From Chryseobacterium balustinum (GTDB taxonomy: Bacteria; Bacteroidota; Bacteroidia; Flavobacteriales; Weeksellaceae): DNA of 64,000 nucleotides. The stretch covers positions 142,322 to 206,321 of the forward strand of contig NZ_FUZE01000006.1 in assembly GCF_900168205.1 (NCBI RefSeq). Direction: 5' to 3'. Below are positions 57,198 through 64,000 of this stretch, piece by piece (position 1 is the stretch's first letter; each line of letters opens with the position of its first letter). The notes under the pieces were generated by a model. That model worked only from the letters and a program-made list of their open reading frames with translations. It was not told where the DNA came from and made no database searches. A program made the position numbers and the translations under genes.

Positions 57198-58361
57198 TCA
57201 TAAGTATTCTTTTTTAGCAATCGTAAAATCTAAAATCCTTCCTTCTCTTTTAACTCTGATATCGATAGAATTGTGATCTCTTTCTACACGGTCTTGCAGA
57301 TATTTACAAACAGATTCTTGGTCAAGATTTTCTAAGCTTATATTGTTCATATTCAAAATTTCATCGTCAAGTTTTAGAGGACTATCACTTCCGTTAAAAA
57401 GCAACACAACTTTTGCTTTATGATCTATAAATCGATAGGCAAAGCCAAAAGATTCTAATTTTGAAGGATAGTTTTTAATTTTATTTAAATAGATCTTATT
57501 ATTCTTCCAATCCATTATAAATCTGAATTTTTTCAAAAATTCGTTTCCAAGCAAACTTGAAGATCCGGTAGAAATAATTTCATCTTCAAATTTTTGGTCA
57601 TCTAAAAACACTTCATTGGGTTTAAAATAATAAGAGCTTTCCGGATTTCCCGCTCCAAATGCTCCAACAGAAGATGTACCATAAGTTTCAACAAACTTCA
57701 CTTTACTATTTTTTGCATCATATTCTTTATTAGAAATTCTCACAGTACCTGTAAATCCGGTATCAAAAGTAAGATTGATTTTTTCATCCAAAATCTGAGC
57801 TTTTATAACAGGTGTTTTCTGTGGTTTTGGATTAAAAGAAAACACCGTTTCGTAGCCTTCTTTAGAAAAATTTGCCAGATCTTTAGTAGCTTCTATTGAG
57901 TTTTCTGAATAATTGATTCTCCAGAAAAGTTTTGCCATCTGATTGGCTCCGATAATACCGTCAATTTTAAAACATTCAAACTCAATTCCTTTTAGATCCA
58001 TCACAATAGCTCCAATATTTTTGAAGGTAATTTGATCAACTTTTATTTCCGGAACTACTGTAAAGATTTGTTCCTGCTTATTTTTTTTGGAATCGGTGAC
58101 TTTACTGCGATGTTTTTTCTTAAGATTAAGCTCATTATAAATTGAGGTGGAAATTACTGTCGGAGCGCCAGAATCAAAAAGAAACTGATAGATTTTCCCA
58201 TTAATATTTACTTTAACGAAAGGCAGTTCGTTGGTATAAGTCAGATTAATTTTTTCAACAGGATTTTTTAATTCGGCTTCACCATTTTCAAAAAATCTTT
58301 TTCCTTGGGCAGAAACTGTGGTTGCAAGAAATAGTAGAACAAAGAATATATATTTTCTCAT
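57198..58361 (-). CDS. exported retropepsin-like aspartyl protease with PDZ-like tail
   Basis: This 387-residue precursor has a signal peptide (MRKYIFFVLLFLATTVSAQ) and two aspartyl-protease half-domains. The active-site triads are FLFDSGAPT (about 66-71) and LTFDTGFTG (about 190-196), where both catalytic Asp are kept, though DSG/DTG differ from each other. The C-terminus has a PDZ-like segment (LKLDDEILNMNNISLENLDQE). Such proteins are single-chain retropepsin-type proteases of unknown substrate. It has no operon partners. Confidence 0.86.
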   Translation of the reverse strand: MRKYIFFVLLFLATTVSAQGKRFFENGEAELKNPVEKINLTYTNELPFVKVNINGKIYQFLFDSGAPTVISTSIYNELNLKKKHRSKVTDSKKNKQEQIFTVVPEIKVDQITFKNIGAIVMDLKGIEFECFKIDGIIGANQMAKLFWRINYSENSIEATKDLANFSKEGYETVFSFNPKPQKTPVIKAQILDEKINLTFDTGFTGTVRISNKEYDAKNSKVKFVETYGTSSVGAFGAGNPESSYYFKPNEVFLDDQKFEDEIISTGSSSLLGNEFLKKFRFIMDWKNNKIYLNKIKNYPSKLESFGFAYRFIDHKAKVVLLFNGSDSPLKLDDEILNMNNISLENLDQESVCKYLQDRVERDHNSIDIRVKREGRILDFTIAKKEYL

Positions 58362-58524
58362 GACTTATTTTTTATAAAAATAGTGTTTTATGTGAATGAA
58401 TGATTATTGAAAGGCAAAATGTTTTAATTTAAACAAACTTCAGCTTTATTATAAATATAAATACGGTTTCCCGTAAAGAAACAATTCAATGTTTGTGTAA
58501 TATTGCAGCACAAAACTAATAACC

Positions 58525-60228
58525 ATGGAAATTTTTCTCATTGTAATTTTAGCTGGATTGGCGGTGTATTTCTACACTCGATCTCAAAAACTAAAGAATG
58601 AAATTAAAAACAAAGACCTTAAAATTAATGATTTAACGAAAATCATTAATCAGTTTCAGTCTGAAATATTAAAATACCAGAATGAAAATAATTCTTTAAA
58701 AACACATCTTCAGTCTGCCAAAAAAGACTTGTCTTATATTCAGATTACCAATCGGGAACTAAAAGATAAAATTGCAGAACTGAGCAAATATCAAAACATT
58801 ATTGATGTAAAAATCGAATGTGAATATCTGCTTAGAAAGGCTCAAAAAGATTACGAAAAACTGAGAGAAAGAGGTAATCTGGAATTATCTGAAGCTCAGG
58901 AAAATGCGAGAGAATCAAGACGAAACACCAAAGAACTTACTGAAAAAAAACAGAGAGAAATCGAACTTTTATATGAAAATGCAGTAAAAGAATCTAAAAG
59001 AATCATTGATCAAGCTGAAAATAAAGCCGAGACTATTGGTGGAGATGCATACAGAAGTCTAAGAGAAGCCGATGAAATTGCCAACAGAATCCAGGCAATG
59101 AAAAACGTTATTAAAGGTTATGGAAATGAATATCTTGTACCGAGTTATACCCTGTTGGATCAGCTTGCTGAAGATTTCAGCCATAAAGACGCAGGTGAAA
59201 ATCTTAAAAAGCTTCGTCAGAATAATAAAATGATGATCGTGAACCGACAAGCCGGAATCTGCGAATATATGGATGATGAAAGACAAAAAACGGCTGTGGA
59301 TTTTGTAATAGATGCTTACAACGGAAAGGTAGACTCTGTTTTATCAACTGTGAGAAAAGATAATTACGGCATTTTAAAGCAAAAAATCGAGGACGCTTTT
59401 CAGTTGGTTAATTTTAATGGTAAAGCTTTTCGGAATGCAAGAATTTCAGAAATTTATCATCACGCAAGGCTTGAAGAGTTAAAATGGGCAGTTGTAGCAC
59501 AGGAATTACGGGCAAATGAACTTGAAGAGCAAAGAGAAATTCGTGAAAAGATTCGTGAAGAAGAAAAAGCCCGAAAGGAATTTGAAAAAGCAATAAAAGA
59601 TGCTGAAAAAGAAGAACAAACTTTAAAAAGGTTAATCGAGAAGGCTGAAACACAAGTTTAGAGAGCTAATGAAGAACAGAAAGCTCTTTTTCAACAAAAA
59701 CTGGAGGAATTACAAGGAAAACTCGAACAAGCAGAAGAAAAAAATCAAAGAGCTATCTCAATGGCACAACAGACAAAAACCGGTAATGTATATGTCATTT
59801 CAAACATCGGTTCGTTTGGAGAACATATTTATAAAATTGGAATGACAAGACGTTTGGAGCCTTTAGACCGGGTTCGTGAACTGGGAGACGCAAGTGTTCC
59901 ATTTGAATTTGATGTGCATGCAATGATTTATTCAGATGATGCTCCGGCTTTGGAACGACAGCTTCACAAGAAATTCCTTAAAAATCAGCTTAATAAAATT
60001 AATCCAAGAAAGGAGTTTTTCAGACTTAATTTAAGTGATTTAAAAAATCATTTGGAAACAATCGGAATCAATTGTAAATGGACACTTTTAGCTGAAGCAA
60101 AACAATACAGAGAGACTTTAAAGCTTGAAGAGGAAATGAAAACCGATAAAACTCTGGAAGCCGAATGGGAACAATATCAGAAAATAGCAGATCCCGTGAG
60201 TTATGAAGAAGTCATCGAAGAAATTTAA
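58525..60228 (+). pseudogene. DUF4041 coiled-coil protein with C-terminal GIY-YIG domain, interrupted by one amber codon
   Basis: The frame starts at ATG 58525 with an N-terminal transmembrane segment (residues 3-17), followed by coiled coil, a DUF4041 region (about 100-290) and more coiled coil. A TAG at 59659-59661 (codon 379) stops it. The frame then continues in phase for 188 codons with more coiled coil and a GIY-YIG nuclease-like domain of the T5orf172/MUG113 type (VYVISN, IYKIGMTRR, DRVRELGDASVPF, RKEFF). The intact protein would have 567 codons, a typical size for this architecture. A downstream ATG at 59761 could make the last domain alone. It is either a fresh nonsense mutation, a sequencing error or two split genes. 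Confidence 0.8.
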
Positions 60229-60291
60229 GTTTTATAACTAATTCATCTTTTGAATTTTAGCTAAAAACTTAAAATAATTGTTAAATTTTTC

Positions 60292-60322
60292 TTTGTTGGA
60301 ATAAAAAAACTTTCTATATTTG
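60292..60322 (+). promoter_or_regulatory. tRNA-Ser promoter: TTTG-N19-TATATTTG
   Basis: TTTG (60292-60295), 19 bases, then TATATTTG (60315-60322): a perfect flavobacterial sigma-A promoter. The transcript would begin near 60330, about 27 bases before the tRNA. Confidence 0.8.
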
Positions 60323-60356
60323 CACCACTGAAAACAACGATACAATCGGAGTTTAA

Positions 60357-60441
60357 GGAGAGATGGCAGAGTGGTCGATTGCGATAGTCTTGAAAACTAT
60401 TGACTGTAACAGGTCCGGGGGTTCGAATCCCTCTCTCTCCG
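60357..60441 (+). tRNA. tRNA-Ser (anticodon TGA)
   Basis: An 85-base class II tRNA. The acceptor GGAGAGA pairs with TCTCTCC, discriminator G at 60441, and the CCA is not encoded. The anticodon loop reads CTTGAAAAC with anticodon TGA. A variable arm typical of serine tRNA lies before the GGTTCGAATCC T-arm. A strong promoter precedes it and a hairpin terminator follows. It is immediately upstream of an integrase gene and is the probable integration site. Confidence 0.97.
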
Positions 60442-60465
60442 CTGGTTGAGAAACTAAAATAAGCT

Positions 60466-60500
60466 AAAACGCTGTAAACATTATGTTTACAGCGTTTTTT
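60466..60500 (+). terminator. terminator after tRNA-Ser
   Basis: AAAACGCTGTAAACA (60466-60480) pairs perfectly with TGTTTACAGCGTTTT (60484-60498) around TTA, followed by Ts. It ends the tRNA transcript. If the integrated element begins at the tRNA 3' end, this hairpin lies inside the element and may have come with it. Confidence 0.9.
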
Positions 60501-60684
60501 GTTTTGGCAGTAGTATCAAAAAAGGCCATGTTAAAAGTGACCTATTTAGTGACCTATCGTGAAAATATCAAAATAGGTCACTAAAATATCTGGAAAACCT
60601 GACTAATAGGGAGTTTAACGATTGAACATCTTGCAAAAAGTGGTAACAAAAAGTAAATTATTAAATAATTAAAGTTATCACACA

Positions 60685-61902
60685 ATGAACAAAACATTCA
60701 ACCTGCTATTCTTTATAAAAAAGAATAAAATCAGAACAAATGGAACCGCTCCTATCTACTTACGAATCACGATAGACGGCAAGGCAGCAGAGATTGCGGC
60801 TAAAAGATATATCGACCCAAAGAAATGGGATAATAAATCACAGAAAGCCATAGGCAATAGTCAAGAAGCCAAAACATTGAACTCTTACCTTAAAACTTTG
60901 GAACAACAAGTTTACGATTCTCATTACCTGATGCTTAAAGAAGAAGACTTTGTAACATCAGAGAGTTTAAAATCTAAACTACTTGGAACCGATGTTTCCA
61001 CACGAATGCTCATTCCTATTTTTCAGGATCATAATGATAAAGTTGAAGCACTGGTAGGTCAGGATTTTGCCCCCGGAACATTGGAGCGCTATAAAACATC
61101 GTTAAAGCATACGCAGGAATTTTTAATCTGGAAATATAAAACTTCTGATATTGACATCACAAAGATCGATCATGCTTTTATAATGGATTATGATTTTTGG
61201 CTTCGTAGTGTTCGTAAATGTGCAAACAATACCGCGGTAAAGTACATCAAGAATTTTAAAAAGATCATTCGGTTATGTATGGCTAATGGCTGGCTCAGTA
61301 AAGATCCTTTTCTTGGATATAAAGCGAAGCTCAAGATAGTCGAACGACCATATCTGAGCAGAGAAGAAATTCAGGTGGTTTATGAAAAGGAATTTGTGTC
61401 AGAGAGATTAAGTCAGGTAAGGGATATTTTCCTTTTTAGTTGTTATACAGGATTAGCTTACGTTGATGTAAAGAAATTATCGAAAATGCATGTCAATTTT
61501 GGAATAGATGGTGACAAGTGGATTTTTACACATCGTCAGAAAACCGATACCTCAACTAGAGTTCCATTATTACCGTTAGCACAAGAACTTATTTCAAAAT
61601 ATGAAGACCATCCGGAATGCATAAATTTAAATGTGTTATTTCCTGTACTCAGTAATCAGAAAATGAATTCCTACCTCAAAGAGATTGCTAATGTATGTGG
61701 AATCACCAAGGAGTTGACATTTCATATAGCAAGACATACATTTGCTATCACAATAACATTGTCCAATGGTGTTCCTATCGAAAGCGTAAGTAAGATGCTG
61801 GGACATACGAATATAAAAACGACACAACATTACGCCAAGATTTTAGATCAGAAAGTGAGCAATGATATGTTGGCATTAAGAACCAAACTTCAAGATACAT
61901 AG
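60685..61902 (+). CDS. tyrosine recombinase/integrase of a mobile element
   Basis: This 405-residue protein has an N-terminal arm-binding domain, a SAM-like core-binding region (about 100-200) and a catalytic domain with K in THRQKTDTS, HxxR in HIARHTFA, the His in LGHTN and the nucleophilic Tyr in TTQHYAKI. The first catalytic Arg position reads TGLAYVDV: Ala in place of Arg, as in many Bacteroidota conjugative-transposon integrases. It lies 243 bases after the tRNA-Ser 3' end and probably recombines there. It starts at ATG 60685. Confidence 0.92.
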   Translation: MNKTFNLLFFIKKNKIRTNGTAPIYLRITIDGKAAEIAAKRYIDPKKWDNKSQKAIGNSQEAKTLNSYLKTLEQQVYDSHYLMLKEEDFVTSESLKSKLLGTDVSTRMLIPIFQDHNDKVEALVGQDFAPGTLERYKTSLKHTQEFLIWKYKTSDIDITKIDHAFIMDYDFWLRSVRKCANNTAVKYIKNFKKIIRLCMANGWLSKDPFLGYKAKLKIVERPYLSREEIQVVYEKEFVSERLSQVRDIFLFSCYTGLAYVDVKKLSKMHVNFGIDGDKWIFTHRQKTDTSTRVPLLPLAQELISKYEDHPECINLNVLFPVLSNQKMNSYLKEIANVCGITKELTFHIARHTFAITITLSNGVPIESVSKMLGHTNIKTTQHYAKILDQKVSNDMLALRTKLQDT

Positions 61903-61929
61903 TAGAATAAAATCAAGATCAAGCTAAAT

Positions 61930-62367
61930 TCAACAATTCCGTCTTGTTATAAAGATGGAATTGTTTACCAAATACTGTAAGATTGCGATAGATGGATTAA
62001 CAAACATCCTTTCCATATAGTTAGATTGAGAAGCCAAAATTTTTCTTTCTCTATATTTAGCTACAGGTTTTAATGCTCCTGCAAAATCAAGCATAACGAT
62101 TTTACTTCCAATAAATGGATTGTAGGAAGGCTGGTAATCAATGTAACCCAAAGAATGAAGATTCTTTAGGCACTTGTGATAAGTTGCTTTTGAATTTGTT
62201 TTATTGATTCTCATTACTTCATCCCGGGAAATACTTATAGGATTCCTGAAACGATTGAAATTCCAGAATTGAAACAAAGCAAAATATAGACTAATATGTG
62301 TAGGATTAAGTATGTCATCTTGAATAACCTTCTCATAGAAGCCTGTAAGATGTTTTATATAATTCAT
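61930..62367 (-). CDS. conserved mobile-element protein, DnaD/replication-initiator-like
   Basis: The 145-residue protein reads like the small helix-turn-helix proteins of Bacteroidota conjugative transposons: NYIKHLTGFYEKVIQDDILNPTHISLYFALFQFWN, then a DNA-binding helix (ISRDEVMRINKTNSKATYHKCLKNLHSLGYIDY) and a C-terminal tail. Similar proteins are usually longer, so this one may be truncated at its C-terminus. Exact function is unknown, possibly replication or transcription control. It faces the integrase gene with a short gap. Confidence 0.65.
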   Translation of the reverse strand: MNYIKHLTGFYEKVIQDDILNPTHISLYFALFQFWNFNRFRNPISISRDEVMRINKTNSKATYHKCLKNLHSLGYIDYQPSYNPFIGSKIVMLDFAGALKPVAKYRERKILASQSNYMERMFVNPSIAILQYLVNNSIFITRRNC

Positions 62368-62397
62368 TTTACTTAATTTTGAGCATTTAAGAAATTA

Positions 62398-62655
62398 TCA
62401 TTTGTTATTCAACATTTTTTCTATATCCTTATAATTATAGTATAACGTGCCTCCGACGCGAGTAAAAGATAAGTTACCATTAACGCGAAGGTTTTGTAAT
62501 GTTCCGGTGGAAATTTTCAAAAGTTCTTTAACCTCTGATGATCTCAACCATAATTTCTGCTCTGAATTTTTAATATTAAAAAGTGTTTTGATCTCTTCAA
62601 GTAATTCAATCTTGAACTCCTGAAGATCTTCTTTAGTAACAAGGTTTACTCTCAT
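62398..62655 (-). CDS. small excisionase-like MerR/HTH_17 protein
   Basis: This 85-residue protein has a coiled N-terminus and a C-terminal helix-turn-helix of the excisionase type (LWLRSSEVKELLKISTGTLQNLRVNGNLSFTRVGGTLYYNYKDIEKML). Such proteins act as excisionases or transcription regulators of integrated elements. It starts at ATG 62653-62655. An 18-base palindrome lies 44 bases upstream and may be its own binding site. Confidence 0.8.
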   Translation of the reverse strand: MRVNLVTKEDLQEFKIELLEEIKTLFNIKNSEQKLWLRSSEVKELLKISTGTLQNLRVNGNLSFTRVGGTLYYNYKDIEKMLNNK

Positions 62656-62698
62656 AAGTTTTTATTTTCTAATTTTTTTTACAAAGTTGAGCTATCGA

Positions 62699-62716
62699 AC
62701 TATTGTAAACAATAGT
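62699..62716. promoter_or_regulatory. 18-bp palindrome ACTATTGTAAACAATAGT, candidate operator
   Basis: ACTATTGT and ACAATAGT are perfect inverted arms separated by AA, 44-61 bases before the excisionase-like start codon. A near-consensus CAACTTTG element follows it toward the gene. It may be an autoregulatory operator or a core recombination site, judged from position only. Confidence 0.45.
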
Positions 62717-62831
62717 ATAACCATGAAATGGTCTACTTAAGAACATTCTGGAATGATTTGAAAAATTTGAAGATTAAAAAAGAATAAATAAGACCAAGCT
62801 GGAATTTATAATTACTTTTGAGTACTGAACT

Positions 62832-63224
62832 TCACCAGTTAGAAAAATGAAGTGCATCACTCACCTTTTCAAATAAAATGAGATAACAGAAATACGATCT
62901 ATAAACTTTGAAGAATCCAATGACATACTCAATCGCGTTTTCTGTTTCTGACAAAATGGTTAAATTCAAACAGTTCAGTTGTCTGAGCATCTCAGTCTTT
63001 CTTGGGAACAGTTGTAGAGTTACGAAAATGTCGCTTTTTTTGTTATAAGTGTCAATACGTTCAAGCCTTCTTTGATAATCATTTTCGACGTGCATGTAAA
63101 AAAAATAAGGTAAAATAGTATCAGTTGCATACACATAAACCGAGTGTACCTTTTTTATTCCGCACAAATAAAAAGGCCATTTTTGATTGGAAAATTCTAT
63201 TAATGCACAGAATTTCAAAGACAA
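62832..63224 (-). CDS. unknown protein of the integrated element (weak call)
   Basis: A 130-residue open frame without an ATG start (TTG at 63222-63224). It reads fairly like protein (IEFSNQKWPFYLCGIKKVHS, FFKVYRSYFCYLILFEKVSDALHF) and contains several cysteines and aromatics, but no domain is recognised. It may be a real element gene with an unusual start, a gene fragment or a chance frame. No ribosome-binding or promoter signal supports it. Confidence 0.3.
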   Translation of the reverse strand: MSLKFCALIEFSNQKWPFYLCGIKKVHSVYVYATDTILPYFFYMHVENDYQRRLERIDTYNKKSDIFVTLQLFPRKTEMLRQLNCLNLTILSETENAIEYVIGFFKVYRSYFCYLILFEKVSDALHFSNW

Positions 63225-63719
63225 AATTATTTTTTAAATTTTGATAAATGTAATATAAGATGTCAATTATTAAAATATCAATTAAATTATACACTTGCGT
63301 TCACCAACTAAAAAAATGAGTTTTAGTAGAATTTACCAATATATGGTAAAATTTAATTAATATAAATCGTTGCTTTTAGCCCACTCTATTAGTTAGGCAA
63401 ACTCTATAAAAGATAATTGTGAGCAATTGGAATTAGGTTTGACTTCTCATAAATAATTTCAGAACCCCATTTCTTTGTTTTTATTAATCCTAATTTCACA
63501 AAGTAGAACTTAATATAAGAAGCTATTACAAAAAATACATTCACAACTCGAAAGGCGAAATACAAATCCAGAATTTACAATGGTAATTTATGATTTATTA
63601 ATTATCTTTATAAATACTTATCTCTATAATAGGTTTTTAATTATGAACTTGTTTAAACTTATTTAGAAAAAGAGTTTCCAGAAAATTAGCAATTTAGAGT
63701 TGCAAAAAAAAAGAACTAA
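63225..63719. other. AT-rich stretch between element genes and the insertion sequence
   Basis: About 500 bases without a supported gene. One minus-strand open stretch ending at TAG 63404-63406 gives about 55 codons (LDLYFAFRVVNVFFVIASY to NLIPIAHNYLL) that read like protein but have no ATG. It may be a decayed fragment. A run of A's at 63704-63712 precedes the transposase. Confidence 0.4.
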
Positions 63720-64000
63720 AATCTGGAACTCATAAGCAAAGATAAACTGGAAAAATGGATTTTACCTCATTTAAGCAAAGGCAAACGAGGGTTTTCCACG
63801 AGATTTGATTTAGGAAAAATCTTTAAACTCATTATAAAACGATTGAAAACAGGCTGCCAATGGCGGGAATTAAGCCTCAAAGAATATTTTTCAAAAGAAA
63901 CAATAAGCTGGCAATTAGTCTATTATTATTTCAATAAATGGTGTAAGGACGGTTCTTTCAAAAGAATTTGGATTTCTCTTCTTCAAAATAATAAAAGGAA
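63720..64000 (+). mobile_element. IS5-like transposase, start of gene at window edge
   Basis: After a stop at 63717-63719 the frame encodes LELISKDKLEKW, then GFSTRFDLGKIFKLIIKRL, then KTGCQWRELSLKEYF, then ISWQLVYYYFNKWCKDGSFKRIW, continuing to the end. The pattern of a conserved Trp, the (K/R)xGCQWRxL motif and the FxxW block is the N-terminal region of DDE transposases of the IS5 family. No ATG is seen in phase in the first 30 codons, so the start or the end of the insertion sequence is unclear. The DDE domain is outside the window. Confidence 0.7.

Overview
The window looks like a chromosome segment of a flavobacterium of the Weeksellaceae, most likely Chryseobacterium or a close relative. 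The evidence is the low GC content, the many copies of the Bacteroidota -7 promoter element TAnnTTTG, A-rich leaders instead of Shine-Dalgarno sites, a SusC/SusD pair, a type A sorting (T9SS) domain, DUF4280 PAAR-like proteins with a Bacteroidota-type VgrG, and several flavobacterial intergenic repeats. All gene calls come from reading the translated sequence; no database search was possible.

Layout. Positions 1-12900 are mostly housekeeping: the end of a transaldolase, DoxX, Era, a Crp/Fnr regulator with an SMR exporter, a T9SS cargo protein, a methyltransferase coupled to methionine aminopeptidase, a HAD hydrolase, an acyl-ACP desaturase, phosphoglycerate mutase, a SUI1-type factor, a nucleoside phosphorylase, an amphipathic stress-type protein and FabI. 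Positions 13219-22207, all on the minus strand, form a type VI secretion island: a full VgrG, then effector-like genes each followed by a small exported protein (candidate immunity), two DUF4280 PAAR-like tips, and a VgrG tail without its body fused to a metzincin-type protease domain. Positions 22543-33183 are a polysaccharide utilization locus (SusC, SusD, two GH30, GH3, GH16), probably for beta-1,3/1,6-glucan such as laminarin or fungal glucan. A divergent MFS transporter and a Nudix-type (NrtR-like) regulator lie beside it. Positions 35383-58361 return to core genes: acyl-CoA dehydrogenase, an AddB-like nuclease, rsmG, an aminotransferase, an M16 protease, a peroxiredoxin/thioredoxin operon, a Bax-inhibitor-like protein, a LuxC-type reductase opposite a ferredoxin, the serine genes serC-serA with a DUF1015 gene, a pair of M28 peptidases (one apparently catalytically dead) and an aspartyl protease. 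From 58525 the window becomes accessory: a DUF4041/GIY-YIG gene broken by one in-frame amber codon, tRNA-Ser(TGA), and a tyrosine integrase with excisionase-like and replication-type genes. These mark the start of an integrated element, and the last bases carry the beginning of an IS5-like transposase.

The most interesting part is the T6SS island. Two unrelated effector candidates share a short N-terminal signature that could be a loading signal. One has the rare HELLGH (HExxxH) zinc motif and the other a caspase/CHAT-like His/Cys arrangement. The orphan VgrG tail begins sharply at a conserved glycine-rich motif, which suggests toxin cassettes are swapped there.
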